Notes: generated from the letters alone by a model not told the origin. 24,222 bases of DNA from CAYSYN01 sp964447735 (GCA_964447735.1 CAYUTJ010000006.1:1-24222), one strand, 5' to 3'; shown: positions 13,691 to 22,835, numbered from the stretch's first letter. A program made the numbers and translations.

Positions 13691-14947
13691 ATGCTTGATA
13701 TAAAATTTATCAGAAAAAATCCAGAGAAGGTAAAAGAAGGAATAAGGAAAAAGGGAGTAGAGGTTGATTTGGATGAAATTTTAAGATTGGACGAAAAAAG
13801 GAGAAAACTCCAAAAGAGAATTGATGAAATAAGAGCCCAAAAGAATAAAGCCTCAAGAGAGATAGTAAGACTTAAAGAGGCAGAAAGAGAAAAATTGCTG
13901 AAAGAATTGAAAGAATTGGACAAAGAAGGAGATATTTTAGAGAAGGAATTTAAAGAAATAGAGAAAAAATTTTGGGATTTGATGGCCAAAGTTCCCAATC
14001 TACCCTTTGACGAAGTTCCTGTAGGAAAAGATGAAAGAGACAATGTTGTTTTGAAAGAAGTTGGAGAAATTCCAAAATTTGATTTTGAGCCAAAAGACCA
14101 TTTAGAAATTGGAGAAGCTCTGGATATTATTGATGTTAAAAGAGCAGCAAAAACTTCAGGTACAAGATTTGGGTTTTTGAAGGGAAAAGCTGTCTTGTTG
14201 GAATTTGCTCTAGTAAATTTTGCTTTGGAAACTTTAATGAAAGAAGGATTTGTTCCAGTAATTCCTCCTGTTTTGATAAAAGAGAAACCTTTTTGGGGAA
14301 TGGGATACTTAGATAGGGGAGCAGAAGAAGTCTATTTTATTGAAAAAGATAATCTTTATCTGATTGGAACTGCAGAACAGATTTTAGGACCAATGCACAT
14401 GGATGAAATTTTTAAAGAAGATGAACTCCCAAAAAGATACGTTGGTTTTTCTTCTTGTTTTAGAAGAGAAGCAGGTTCTTATGGAAAAGATACTAGGGGA
14501 ATTTTTAGAGTTCACCAATTCGATAAAGTCGAAATGTTTTCTTTTTGTAAACCAGAAGATTCAAAAAAAGAACATTTATTTTTCTTGGAAATGGAAGAAA
14601 GATTAATGAAAGCCTTAAAAATTCCCTACAGAGTGATAAATATTTGCACAGGAGATTTGGGAGATCCTGCAGCTGCTAAATTTGACATTGAAGCCTGGCT
14701 TCCAGGTCAAGGAAGATATCGAGAGACCCATTCTACTTCAAACTGTACCGATTATCAGGCAAGGAGGTTAAACATTAGATATAGAGCAAAGGATGGGAAA
14801 TTGCATTTTGTTCACACAATAAATGGAACCGCTTTTGCAATTGGAAGGACGATTATTGCCATTTTAGAGAACTACCAGCAAAAAGATGGTTCTGTTAAGG
14901 TTCCAGAAATTTTGCAAAAATACTTACCTTTCAAAGAAATCAGATAA
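13691..14947 (+). CDS. serS: Seryl-tRNA synthetase
   Basis: 418 aa; charges tRNA-Ser (and tRNA-Sec where present). N-terminal two-helix coiled-coil arm rich in Lys/Glu (about 27-105) that grips the long variable arm, then the class II core: TSGTRFGFLKG (about 156), motif 2 FRREAGSYGKDTRGIFRVHQF (about 256-276), the serine-site THSTSNCTDYQARR (about 346-359) and motif 3 NGTAFAIGRTIIAILENYQ (about 378-396). Normal length. First gene of a cell-wall operon, coupled to the next gene by TAATG. Confidence 0.97.
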   Translation: MLDIKFIRKNPEKVKEGIRKKGVEVDLDEILRLDEKRRKLQKRIDEIRAQKNKASREIVRLKEAEREKLLKELKELDKEGDILEKEFKEIEKKFWDLMAKVPNLPFDEVPVGKDERDNVVLKEVGEIPKFDFEPKDHLEIGEALDIIDVKRAAKTSGTRFGFLKGKAVLLEFALVNFALETLMKEGFVPVIPPVLIKEKPFWGMGYLDRGAEEVYFIEKDNLYLIGTAEQILGPMHMDEIFKEDELPKRYVGFSSCFRREAGSYGKDTRGIFRVHQFDKVEMFSFCKPEDSKKEHLFFLEMEERLMKALKIPYRVINICTGDLGDPAAAKFDIEAWLPGQGRYRETHSTSNCTDYQARRLNIRYRAKDGKLHFVHTINGTAFAIGRTIIAILENYQQKDGSVKVPEILQKYLPFKEIR

Positions 14948-15714
14948 TGAAAGAAGAGAAAATTTTTGTTGAAGGTATTTTGACAAATTATAAAACTGGA
15001 GGAAAAGGAGAAAATTTTTTAATTTTGCATGGTTGGGGAGGGTCTTCAGATTCTTGGAAAAAAATAATTCAAATTTTAGAAAAAAAATTTAAAGTTGTTT
15101 GCCCTGATTTTCCGGGTTTTGGAAAAAGCCAACTCCCTCCAAAACCTTGGGCTCTTGAAGATTTTGCCAATTGGCTAAAAAATTTCACAGAAACTTTAAA
15201 ACTGGAAAATTTTTATCTTTTAGGACATTCTTTTGGAGGGAGAGTTGCAGTAAAATTTTCACTTTCTTTTCCAGAAAGAGTGAAAACTTTAATTTTAGTT
15301 GATTCTGCAGGCATTAAAGTGAAATGGGGATTAAAAGAGAAAATAACTTTTCAACTAGCTAGAATTGGAAATTTTATTTTTTCAAAAAGACCATTTTTGT
15401 ATCTGAAAGACACAGTCAGAAATCTTTTCTATCAAGTTTTAAGAATCAAAGATTATTCTAGGGTGAAAGGGGTAATGCGAGAAACAATGAAAAAAATAAT
15501 TCAGGAAGATCTTTTGCCAGAACTTGAAAAAATTCAGACAAAAACAATTATTATCTGGGGCCAAAAAGATAAAATTTTACCTTTAAAATTCGCTTTTTTA
15601 TTTAAAGAAAAGATAAAAAACTCAAAACTTGAAATTATAAAAGGAATAGGTCATAATCCTCATCTTGAAGATCCTGAAACTTTGTCAAAAATCTTATTTG
15701 AGAATTTGTCATGA
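14947..15714 (+). CDS. Alpha/beta-hydrolase
   Basis: 255-aa hydrolase. HGWGG (28-32) is the oxyanion-hole motif and GHSFGG holds the nucleophile Ser95. The likely acid is the Asp in WGQKDK (about 207), and the base is the His in GIGHNPHLEDPE (about 236). Cap region is about 130-190. No signal peptide, so it is probably cytoplasmic. It overlaps serS by 1 nt and murF by 4 nt (ATGA). Substrate unknown; its place between serS and murF hints at lipid or cell-wall metabolism but proves nothing. Confidence 0.85.
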   Translation: MKEEKIFVEGILTNYKTGGKGENFLILHGWGGSSDSWKKIIQILEKKFKVVCPDFPGFGKSQLPPKPWALEDFANWLKNFTETLKLENFYLLGHSFGGRVAVKFSLSFPERVKTLILVDSAGIKVKWGLKEKITFQLARIGNFIFSKRPFLYLKDTVRNLFYQVLRIKDYSRVKGVMRETMKKIIQEDLLPELEKIQTKTIIIWGQKDKILPLKFAFLFKEKIKNSKLEIIKGIGHNPHLEDPETLSKILFENLS

Positions 15715-17306
15715 TTTTAATTTATCTTTTATTTTCTTTTTGGCTTTTGCGACAACTTAAATCTCAGCTTTTTTGGATTTATCTTTGGCAGTTGAAAGAA
15801 TATCATCTAGGAAGATTTATTGATCATTTTAGGACTGCAAAGGGAAAAAGAATTTTTCTAAATTTTTTGTTTCTTTTTAAGATTTTTCTACTCTTTGTCA
15901 GTTTTTGCTTTAGGCATTTTCCTCTTTTTTATTTCCTTTTTTTTATTTTCCTTCTTGAAGCTTTAAAGTTTCTAAAAGATTTTTTTGAGAAAAGAGTTAT
16001 CGTGCCGATCTTTACAAAGAAAGTTATTTTTTTGAATACTTTTTCTTTTTCATTTTTACTTTTTTTTCTTTTTTCAATTTTTGAAAACAAAAATTTTCTC
16101 CTTTTGATTTTGACTTTTGATATTTTAAACCCTGCAATTTTTTCAGGCATTGTTTTGATTTTTCAGCCCCTGACTGCTTTTTTTAGATATCAAATTATCA
16201 AAAGAGCAATTAAAAAAAGGGAGACTTTTAAAAATCTTTTGGTCATTGGAATTACAGGTTCTTATGGTAAGACCTCAACAAAAGAATTTTTGGGAACGAT
16301 TTTAGAACAGAAGTTTCCCAGAGCAATTTTAAAAACAGAAAAACACCAAAATTCAGAAATAGCTGTTTCAAAATGTATTTTAGAAAAATTGAATGAAAAT
16401 CATAGAATTTTCATTGTTGAAATGGGAGCTTATAACAAAGGAGGAATTTCGCTTTTGGCAAAGATTGCAAAGCCCAAAATTGCTATTTTAACGGGAGTGA
16501 ATGAGCAACATTTAGCTCTTTTTGGATCGATGGAAAATTTAATTTCAGCTGAAGGTGGGAAAGAATTGATCGAAAGTTTACCAGAAGATGGATTAGTTAT
16601 CTTTAACGGGGAAAATAAAATTTTGAGAGAAATTTACGAAAAAACAAAAATTAGAAAAAAGATTGTCGGAGTTCAAAAGAAAGATTTTGATTTGTGGGCA
16701 GGAAACATCAAAGTTAAAAGAAAAGTTTTATTTTTTCAAGTATTTTCAAAAGATGGAGGTTCTGCAGATTTTAATTTAAATTTGATTGGAAAACAAAACA
16801 TTGAAAATATTTTATTGGCAGCTTGTTGTGCAAAAGAATTGGGAATGAGTTTAAAAGAAATTTCTTTAGCTTGTCAGAAAATTACTCAAGAGCAGACTGG
16901 AGTAAAATTAATCAAAACAAAAAAAGGATTTAACATTATTGATGCTACCTATTCAGCAAATCCAGATTCAGTGATAGCTCATTTAGAATATCTCAAAACT
17001 TGGCCAGGGAAAAGAGTTATTATTATGCCTTGCTTGATCGAGTTAGGGTCAAAATCAGAAGAAATTCACAAAAAAATTGGACAGAAGATTGGTAAAATTT
17101 GCGATCTAGCAATAATTATTACCAAAGATAAATTTTCCCAAATAAAAGAAGGAGCTTTAGAAAATGGTATGAAAAAAGAACATATTTTATTTTCAGAAGA
17201 TCCTAAAGAAATTTTCGAAAGGATAAAGAATTTTAATGAAGAGAATGATATTATTTTATTGGAGGGAAGAATAAAAAAAGAAATTCAAAAAATTTTATGC
17301 GAATAG
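15711..17306 (+). CDS. murF: MurF-like Mur ligase with N-terminal membrane domain
   Basis: 531 aa. Residues 1 to about 165 are strongly hydrophobic with about four to five membrane helices (near 1-18, 48-68, 70-88, 107-125, 128-155). The Mur ligase core follows: ATP loop GITGSYGKTSTKE (about 179-191), substrate segment EKHQNSEIAVS (about 206), VEMGAYNKGG (about 239), NIENILLAACCAKELG, and DATYSANPDSV (about 411) with the MurF-type ANPDS motif. MurF adds D-Ala-D-Ala to the UDP-MurNAc tripeptide. Fusion to a membrane domain suggests a membrane-anchored ligase near MraY; I recall similar fusions in CPR but cannot verify it here. Overlaps both neighbours. Confidence 0.85.
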   Translation: MILIYLLFSFWLLRQLKSQLFWIYLWQLKEYHLGRFIDHFRTAKGKRIFLNFLFLFKIFLLFVSFCFRHFPLFYFLFFIFLLEALKFLKDFFEKRVIVPIFTKKVIFLNTFSFSFLLFFLFSIFENKNFLLLILTFDILNPAIFSGIVLIFQPLTAFFRYQIIKRAIKKRETFKNLLVIGITGSYGKTSTKEFLGTILEQKFPRAILKTEKHQNSEIAVSKCILEKLNENHRIFIVEMGAYNKGGISLLAKIAKPKIAILTGVNEQHLALFGSMENLISAEGGKELIESLPEDGLVIFNGENKILREIYEKTKIRKKIVGVQKKDFDLWAGNIKVKRKVLFFQVFSKDGGSADFNLNLIGKQNIENILLAACCAKELGMSLKEISLACQKITQEQTGVKLIKTKKGFNIIDATYSANPDSVIAHLEYLKTWPGKRVIIMPCLIELGSKSEEIHKKIGQKIGKICDLAIIITKDKFSQIKEGALENGMKKEHILFSEDPKEIFERIKNFNEENDIILLEGRIKKEIQKILCE

Positions 17307-18322
17307 AAGAAATTAAAAACAAAAAAATCTGGGAAGATTTTTTAAGAGAATGTCAGGAAAAAACTTTTTTACAATCTTGGAATTGGGGAGAGTTTCAAAA
17401 GAGAATGGGAAATAAAATTTGGAGATTGGGAGTATTTGAAAATGAAAATTTGGTTTCTGTCGCTTTAGTATTGAAAATTTGTGCCAAAAGAGGAACCTTT
17501 TTGTTTTTGCCTCATGGGCCGACCGTAAAAGAATTTCAAAATTTAAATTTCAAATTTCAAATTTTAAAGAATCTCTTAAAAAAATTAATAGAAATTTCCA
17601 AAGATGAAAAAGTGGATTTTATCAGGATAGCTCCAATTTGGGAAAGAACAAAAGAAAACCTTAAGATTTTCAAAGATTTAAAATTTAGAGAAGCTCCAAT
17701 CCATATTCATCCTGAATTGACCTGGGAATTGGATATTACACTTTCAGAGGAAGAACTTTTAATGAAAATGAGAAAAACTACTCGCTATTTAATCAGACAG
17801 GCTCAAAAGAAATATAAAATTGAAATTTTTCAAAAAAATGACCTTGAAGGTATTAAGATTTTTAATCAACTATATAAAGAAACCGCCAGAAGGCATCATT
17901 TTGTTCCATTTTCCTTTGATTATTTAAAGAATGAATTTTTAGCTTTTAAAGACGAAGATCAAATTGGAATTTTTCTCGGAAAACATCAAGAAAATATTTT
18001 CTCTGGAGGAATTTTTATTTTTTGGCAAAATTTGGCTTTTTATCATCATGGAGCCTCAATACCTTCAAAGATACCCGTTTCTTATTTTTTATTGTGGGAA
18101 GCAATAAGAGAAGCCAAAAGAAGAAATTGTCGAAAGTTTAATTTTTGGGGAATAGCACCAGAAGAAAAGAAAAATCATCCCTGGGCAGGTCTTACTTTAT
18201 TTAAAAAAGGTTTTGGAGGTTACAAAAAAGAATATGTAAAGACTCAAGACCTCCCTTTAAATTCTAAATATTGGTTTTCTTTTTTAGTTGAGAAAATAAG
18301 AAAGATAAGAAGAGGTTTATGA
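17297..18322 (+). CDS. FemAB/FemX-family peptidoglycan bridge aminoacyltransferase
   Basis: 341 aa with two GNAT-like halves. N-terminal FLQSWNWGEFQKRMG (about 24-38) and the C-terminal YFLLWEAIREAKRRNCRKFNFWGIAPEE (about 263-290) followed by FKKGFGGYKKEY (about 302-313) are typical of the Fem family, which adds amino acids from aminoacyl-tRNA to lipid II. Some Fem enzymes use Ser-tRNA, and serS heads this operon, which makes a serine bridge a reasonable but untested idea. It overlaps murF by 10 nt and ftsQ by 4 nt. Confidence 0.87.
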   Translation: MRIEEIKNKKIWEDFLRECQEKTFLQSWNWGEFQKRMGNKIWRLGVFENENLVSVALVLKICAKRGTFLFLPHGPTVKEFQNLNFKFQILKNLLKKLIEISKDEKVDFIRIAPIWERTKENLKIFKDLKFREAPIHIHPELTWELDITLSEEELLMKMRKTTRYLIRQAQKKYKIEIFQKNDLEGIKIFNQLYKETARRHHFVPFSFDYLKNEFLAFKDEDQIGIFLGKHQENIFSGGIFIFWQNLAFYHHGASIPSKIPVSYFLLWEAIREAKRRNCRKFNFWGIAPEEKKNHPWAGLTLFKKGFGGYKKEYVKTQDLPLNSKYWFSFLVEKIRKIRRGL

Positions 18323-19080
18323 GGAAAAGAAAAATTAGAAGGTTAAGAAAACCAATTTACAAAAAAGGAATTTTTTGGCTTTTGATTTTCTTACCTTTTA
18401 TTTTTGGAGTCTTTGTTTGGTTTCTTTTTTTCTCAAATTTTTTCATGATAGAAAAGATTTCTATTTCTGGAATAAAAGAGAAAGAAAAGATTGAAAATTT
18501 AATAATTGAAAATTCAAAAAATAATTTTTTAAAGAGAAAAAATATTTTTCTTTTCAATTCAAAGAAAATTGAATCTCAAATTTTAAATCATTTTCCCGAA
18601 ATAAAATCAGTAGAGATTTTAAAGAAATTTCCAGATGAAATTTTAGTCAAATTGAAAAAAAGAGCCCCCCTATTTTTATTTTGTAACAAAACCTGTTGTT
18701 TAATTGACGAAGAAGGGGTTTGCTTTAAAGAATCAAAGAATGAAAATTTTTTAAAAATTGAATTAGAAGGTAAAGAGGAGTTAACAATTGGAGAGAGCAT
18801 AATTTCAAAAGAAGAAATTGAGAAAATTTTGAAAATCAAAAAAGAATTAGAAAATTTAAAAATTTCTTGTGAAAAGGTGATAATCTCTCAGGAAAAGACA
18901 GATTTTTTGACAAAAGATGGGTGGAAGTTGATTTTTAGTTTTGAAAAAGATGTTGAATTCCAACTGAAAAAACTAAAAATTGCTTGGGAAAATTTAGAGA
19001 AAGAGAAAAAAGAAATTTTAGAATATTTAGATTTGAGATTTGAAAATTTTGTTGTACCCAAATATAAAACTACTCAATAA
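18319..19080 (+). CDS. ftsQ: Cell division protein FtsQ/DivIB
   Basis: 253-aa bitopic protein. Basic N-terminus (RKRKIRRLRK), one membrane helix (about 18-40), POTRA domain starting at FFMIEKISISGIKEKEKIENL (about 41-61) with the FPEIKSVEILKKFPDEILVKLKKRAPL segment (about 92-118) diagnostic of FtsQ, then a beta domain to about 245. Normal size. Last gene of the serS operon. Its 3' end overlaps the convergent glycosyltransferase gene by 11 nt, leaving no room for a separate terminator. Confidence 0.88.
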   Translation: MRKRKIRRLRKPIYKKGIFWLLIFLPFIFGVFVWFLFFSNFFMIEKISISGIKEKEKIENLIIENSKNNFLKRKNIFLFNSKKIESQILNHFPEIKSVEILKKFPDEILVKLKKRAPLFLFCNKTCCLIDEEGVCFKESKNENFLKIELEGKEELTIGESIISKEEIEKILKIKKELENLKISCEKVIISQEKTDFLTKDGWKLIFSFEKDVEFQLKKLKIAWENLEKEKKEILEYLDLRFENFVVPKYKTTQ

Positions 19081-20881
19081 AATAGACAAAAATTGAGTAC
19101 CCAATTTTGGCTTTGGGTTTGTATTTATTCAGCCATAAATAATATCCCCAAGGTTGGTTAAATCCAGGATGGGGGAGACCCCTTCCTCCTTGTAAAAAGG
19201 TAGCAGAAACAGCCAGCCAAGAACCTTTTGGCATTTCTTTTGGATTTCTAGTTCCCCACCAAGGCAAAAATTTCTCTTTTAAATAATATTTTGCATCTCC
19301 TCCTCCAAAATAATCTACATAAATTTTTTCAATCTTTTTCTCATCTACCCATTTTTTCAATCTTTTTAAATCTTGTCCCCAATCTAAATTGGAATTGACT
19401 GTATAGAGATAGAGATTATCAGGTCCTCCGACAATTTCATTGGCATAAGATAGAAAGTGAGGATAAATTTTCAATATAGAAATTGCTTGCCAGACTAACA
19501 AAATTGTCAAGAAAGAAAGAGCTACTGTTTTCAATTTTCCTTTAAAATCTTCCAAAGCTAAAATTGTTCCTTTAGAAACTAAGATCATCGTAAAGGGAAA
19601 AACTGGTAACAAATGCCTTACTCCAATGTTCAAATGGGATTTTAGAGAAACTGCCCAATAAAGCAAAATAAAACAAATCATCGAAAAGATTTCAAAATTC
19701 TCTTTGATAAAATTTTTCAATCTTCCAAAAGTTCTCCTGTAAAAAGGCTCTTTAATCTTTAAGGCAAAATAAATCAAAACCAAAATTGTCAGAAGATGAA
19801 AAGCCAAAGGTTCTTTTATTAGATAAACGAAAGGGAAATAAATTTTCCAGCCTGATGCTGATACCTCACCTAAGAAATAAGTTGTATGACCACCTGCTGC
19901 TCTTTGAAAAACCATTAAAAGCCCTAGAGCATAATGAGCCAAAGCTCTGATTATAGGCTTGTCAGAAAGAAAGATTGTAATTTCTGCAAGACATCTTTTT
20001 GCCTTTTCTAAAGATTTTGGACGAAGACAAGTATCTTTTATTGTAGAAGGCCCACCTGAGAAAGTTGATAATAAAAATTGAGTATCTCTTAATTGTCTTT
20101 GGGGTGGATAATTGAAAGTGTGATAAAAGTAAACAATCCAAACTATTAAAATCCAGATCAAAAAAGAACTTCCCAAAACCTTCAAAGGTGTTTTCCAATT
20201 TTTAAAAACTAAGGCCCAAATTATTCCCAGAATTACAAAAAGAGGAGGCAGCAAAATTAGAGAAAATTTCAAAAGTTCTGCTATCCCCAGAGAAACTCCA
20301 GCCAAAATTATATTCTTTTTAGTAGGTTCTTTTAAGGCTTTCAAGAAAAAATAAGTAGCAAGGACAATCCCAAAGGCAGCTCCGACATCAGTAGTAACTA
20401 ATCTTCCATGAGCTAAAAAAGTAGGTGAGAAAGAAAAGAAAAATAAAGCTAAAATGGCTACTTTTTCATCAAAGAAATCTCTCGCAAATTTGAAAACAAA
20501 AAACCCACAAAAAATCAAAAGCAAGATCATTGGAATTCTTCCCCAAAAAATTATTTTATCTGCTGGATTTCCCATATGATAGAGAAAATGATATCCAAAA
20601 CCCCATTGACCGTTAACATCTTCTTTCCAATCTTTAATATCTGAAGGAAATTTTATTCCTTTAACGAACAAAAGGGGGAAAGCTGCTAAATCCTTTAATA
20701 GTGGAGGATGTTCAGGGTTTAATCGATAATCTTTTTGGGTCAAATAAGAATAACCTGCTGGTAAATGAGCAACTTCGTCCATCGTTAGAGAATCACCTTT
20801 CATTGAGAAAAGAGCTAAGAAGAAAACTAAAGTTAATAAAAGAAAAGCAAAAATATTAATTGTTTTTTTATTTAATTTCAT
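19070..20881 (-). CDS. GT39/ArnT-like membrane glycosyltransferase
   Basis: 603 aa from ATG at 20881 (a TTG at 20887 would add two residues). About twelve membrane helices. The first loop has the GT-C acidic motif in MDEVAHLPAGYSY (about 34-46) and RLNPEHPPLLKDLAA (about 53-67), a signature of the dolichyl-phosphate-mannose protein mannosyltransferase/ArnT superfamily. Such enzymes move a sugar from a polyprenyl phosphate donor to protein or lipid on the outer face of the membrane. The C-terminus (after about 480) includes SNLDWGQDLKRLKKWV, common in this group. It overlaps the upstream gene by 14 nt, so the two are one unit. Acceptor unknown. Confidence 0.85.
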   Translation of the reverse strand: MKLNKKTINIFAFLLLTLVFFLALFSMKGDSLTMDEVAHLPAGYSYLTQKDYRLNPEHPPLLKDLAAFPLLFVKGIKFPSDIKDWKEDVNGQWGFGYHFLYHMGNPADKIIFWGRIPMILLLIFCGFFVFKFARDFFDEKVAILALFFFSFSPTFLAHGRLVTTDVGAAFGIVLATYFFLKALKEPTKKNIILAGVSLGIAELLKFSLILLPPLFVILGIIWALVFKNWKTPLKVLGSSFLIWILIVWIVYFYHTFNYPPQRQLRDTQFLLSTFSGGPSTIKDTCLRPKSLEKAKRCLAEITIFLSDKPIIRALAHYALGLLMVFQRAAGGHTTYFLGEVSASGWKIYFPFVYLIKEPLAFHLLTILVLIYFALKIKEPFYRRTFGRLKNFIKENFEIFSMICFILLYWAVSLKSHLNIGVRHLLPVFPFTMILVSKGTILALEDFKGKLKTVALSFLTILLVWQAISILKIYPHFLSYANEIVGGPDNLYLYTVNSNLDWGQDLKRLKKWVDEKKIEKIYVDYFGGGDAKYYLKEKFLPWWGTRNPKEMPKGSWLAVSATFLQGGRGLPHPGFNQPWGYYLWLNKYKPKAKIGYSIFVYFIE

Positions 20882-22430
20882 AGACAAAAAAATTGTTTAC
20901 TTTTTTAGTTTGACCTTGGGGAAATTTTCTTTTTAAATTTTCAAATAAATTTTGATCAAAAACTAATGGTAAAACTACTCCTCTTTTTTCGATTTTAATC
21001 TTTTCCAAATTCTCTGGCAACAGGTAATGACTTTTAATTTTTCCATACTTTGAAATTTCCAAAAACATTATCGTTTGAGCTGGCATTGGAAGATTTCCTG
21101 CCCAAGATATAGGAACTCCATTTTTGTTAACTATCACATATTTTTCAAAATCTTGTGGCAAAGAATTTAAGTAATTTCCCATTTTGACAAATTCTGCGGT
21201 AAACTCACTTTTCACTTCTGGTTTTTTTGCCCAGACTAAAAAATATTTTTGAAATTCTAAAAAAGCACAGATTAAAAAGAAAATTAAAAAAACAAAATTT
21301 ATTATTTTTTCTTTTTTAAATTTTTTGATCAACAAAAAATAAATTTTTTCTGTTCCAATTGCTGTGAAAATAAAAACTGTAGGCAAAGTCCCAATTACTC
21401 TTAAAGAATGTGGAATTCCTTCTCTGGTTAAAATTCCTGGCAATAACATCACAAACCACCAAGAAAAAAGCAGCCAATAATTTAAAGCCCCTTTCCAATC
21501 TTTAATTTTTGTAGAATTTAAGCATTCTTTAAATGAGATGAAAATACCAATTAAAAACAAAATTCCTACAGGTGAAATAAGTTCAGGTTTTTTTGAGAAA
21601 TTATGTCTCCAGTTTGAATCTCCATAAAAGTTAAACATTGAAAGGTGCAAAATTAGAGATTTGAAAAATTCTTTTAGCGGATTTTTAGCTTTAAAGATCG
21701 TTATTGGAGCTGCTCTTGAAATAAAATATTGAGGATTTTTCAAAAAATAAATACCAATTGGAAGAGCAACAAAAAATACTGTAAAAAGAAAAACGAATGT
21801 CAAAATGATGAATTTTCTCTCAGAATTTTCCTTTTTTGATAAAAACCAAAGGGGTAAAAACAAGAATGGTAAAATTAAAACTGCCATCCTGAAAGAAGTA
21901 TAAGTATAAAAACCTAATCCAAAAAACATTCCAGCCAAAATCGAATTTGAAATTGATTTTTTTGAAAAGGCTTTCAAAAGAAAATAAAAAGAAAAAACTA
22001 AAACAAAAGGAAGCAAGATTCCTCTAAAAGCTATTCTTGAAAAATTTGTGTGCCAAAAAGAGATTCCCAAAAAGAAGGTTGCAAAAAGAGGAAGGTATTT
22101 TGATTCCTTAAACATTTCTTTTGTTAAAAGATAGATACCAATAACTGTTAAAAATCCAATCGTTGCTGGAACGATTTTTACAGTGAAAATTGAGATTTTT
22201 TTGAAGATGAAAAAAGAGAAAGAAATTAACCAAATAAAGAGCCCCTCTCTTCCATAATTTTCAGGATAAAATACTTTAAAATTTTTATTTTTGAGTGAAA
22301 AAAAAGCTTCGTTTGCGTTTATGGCTTCATCAGGATAGAAACCTGGAGGAATTTGAGTTATTTTCCAAAATCTAAAAAAGAAAGCAATAATTAAAACTAA
22401 AACTAAAAAGAAAGCAGAAATTTTTGACAT
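20868..22430 (-). CDS. GT-C family membrane glycosyltransferase
   Basis: 520 aa, about eleven to twelve membrane helices. The first loop bears IPPGFYPDEAINANEAFFSL (about 27-46) with the acidic Asp-Glu pair of ArnT/PMT-type enzymes, and GREGLFIWL (about 60-68) matches the usual next motif. The soluble C-terminal part (after about 400) is short. Starts at ATG 22430, 5 nt below its -10 box. First of two tandem glycosyltransferases; together with the cytosolic GT2 enzyme at 2837 they could form a polyprenyl-sugar surface glycosylation route, which is inference. Confidence 0.85.
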   Translation of the reverse strand: MSKISAFFLVLVLIIAFFFRFWKITQIPPGFYPDEAINANEAFFSLKNKNFKVFYPENYGREGLFIWLISFSFFIFKKISIFTVKIVPATIGFLTVIGIYLLTKEMFKESKYLPLFATFFLGISFWHTNFSRIAFRGILLPFVLVFSFYFLLKAFSKKSISNSILAGMFFGLGFYTYTSFRMAVLILPFLFLPLWFLSKKENSERKFIILTFVFLFTVFFVALPIGIYFLKNPQYFISRAAPITIFKAKNPLKEFFKSLILHLSMFNFYGDSNWRHNFSKKPELISPVGILFLIGIFISFKECLNSTKIKDWKGALNYWLLFSWWFVMLLPGILTREGIPHSLRVIGTLPTVFIFTAIGTEKIYFLLIKKFKKEKIINFVFLIFFLICAFLEFQKYFLVWAKKPEVKSEFTAEFVKMGNYLNSLPQDFEKYVIVNKNGVPISWAGNLPMPAQTIMFLEISKYGKIKSHYLLPENLEKIKIEKRGVVLPLVFDQNLFENLKRKFPQGQTKKVNNFFVYEIK

Positions 22431-22435
22431 TTTTT

Positions 22436-22464
22436 ATTCTAACAAGAGGCTTAATTCTTGACAA
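22436..22464 (-). promoter_or_regulatory. Leaderless promoter of the glycosyltransferase pair
   Basis: On the minus strand: TTGTCA (22464-22459), 17-nt spacer, TAGAAT (22441-22436), 5 nt to ATG 22430. The -35 lies on the same bases as the plus-strand -35 at 22458-22463. Confidence 0.65.
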
Positions 22465-22497
22465 TTATTGGAGATAGAGTAACATTGAAGGAGGAGG
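22458..22497 (+). promoter_or_regulatory. Promoter and Shine-Dalgarno-like site of the 103-aa gene
   Basis: TTGACA (22458-22463), 16-nt spacer, TAACAT (22480-22485). A start near 22492 would leave a leader of about 15 nt. AGGAGGAGG (22489-22497) lies 9 nt before TTG 22507. It is the only strong Shine-Dalgarno-like sequence before a gene here, although the 16S tail has no matching anti-SD. Confidence 0.5.
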
Positions 22498-22506
22498 TAT
22501 TAAAGA

Positions 22507-22818
22507 TTGAATAAAGAGAGAGTTGGCTTTTTTCTTTTCCTTTTAATTGTTTGGGGAATCCCTATAATAATCACTGGCACTATTTTAGCCCTCGCCGGAA
22601 AAGAGATTACTGTGATAATAGGATTAACATCTCTTTCTGGCATTTGTGTTTTATTTTTAGGAATTGTCACCCCAGTGACACTCAGTGAAGTTATAGTTGA
22701 ACGTCTTTGCTTTAATAAAGAACAAAATGGAGTAAAAGAATTAATCTTTGTAGTATTGATAGCTATAGGAGAAGGCCTTTCAATTTTAATTCCAATACTT
22801 TTAGCAACTTTTCTTTGA
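22507..22818 (+). CDS. Small three-helix membrane protein, unknown
   Basis: 103 aa with three hydrophobic segments (about 6-28, 34-58, 76-103) and a short charged loop (VERLCFNKEQNGVKE, about 64-78). I do not recognise the family. The frame is closed by TAA at 22501 just upstream, so TTG 22507 is the only reasonable start. It differs from its neighbours: fewer Lys/Phe residues, TTG start, and a purine-rich AGGAGG before it. It could be a recent arrival or an ancient gene with different initiation. Confidence 0.6.
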   Translation: MNKERVGFFLFLLIVWGIPIIITGTILALAGKEITVIIGLTSLSGICVLFLGIVTPVTLSEVIVERLCFNKEQNGVKELIFVVLIAIGEGLSILIPILLATFL

Positions 22819-22835
22819 ACTCTCCTTTGAGTTTT

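Noticed and set aside
18357..18839. Minus-strand frames opposite ftsQ and other AT-rich genes
   Set aside because: Low-complexity Phe/Ser/Lys shadows of well-supported genes on the other strand.
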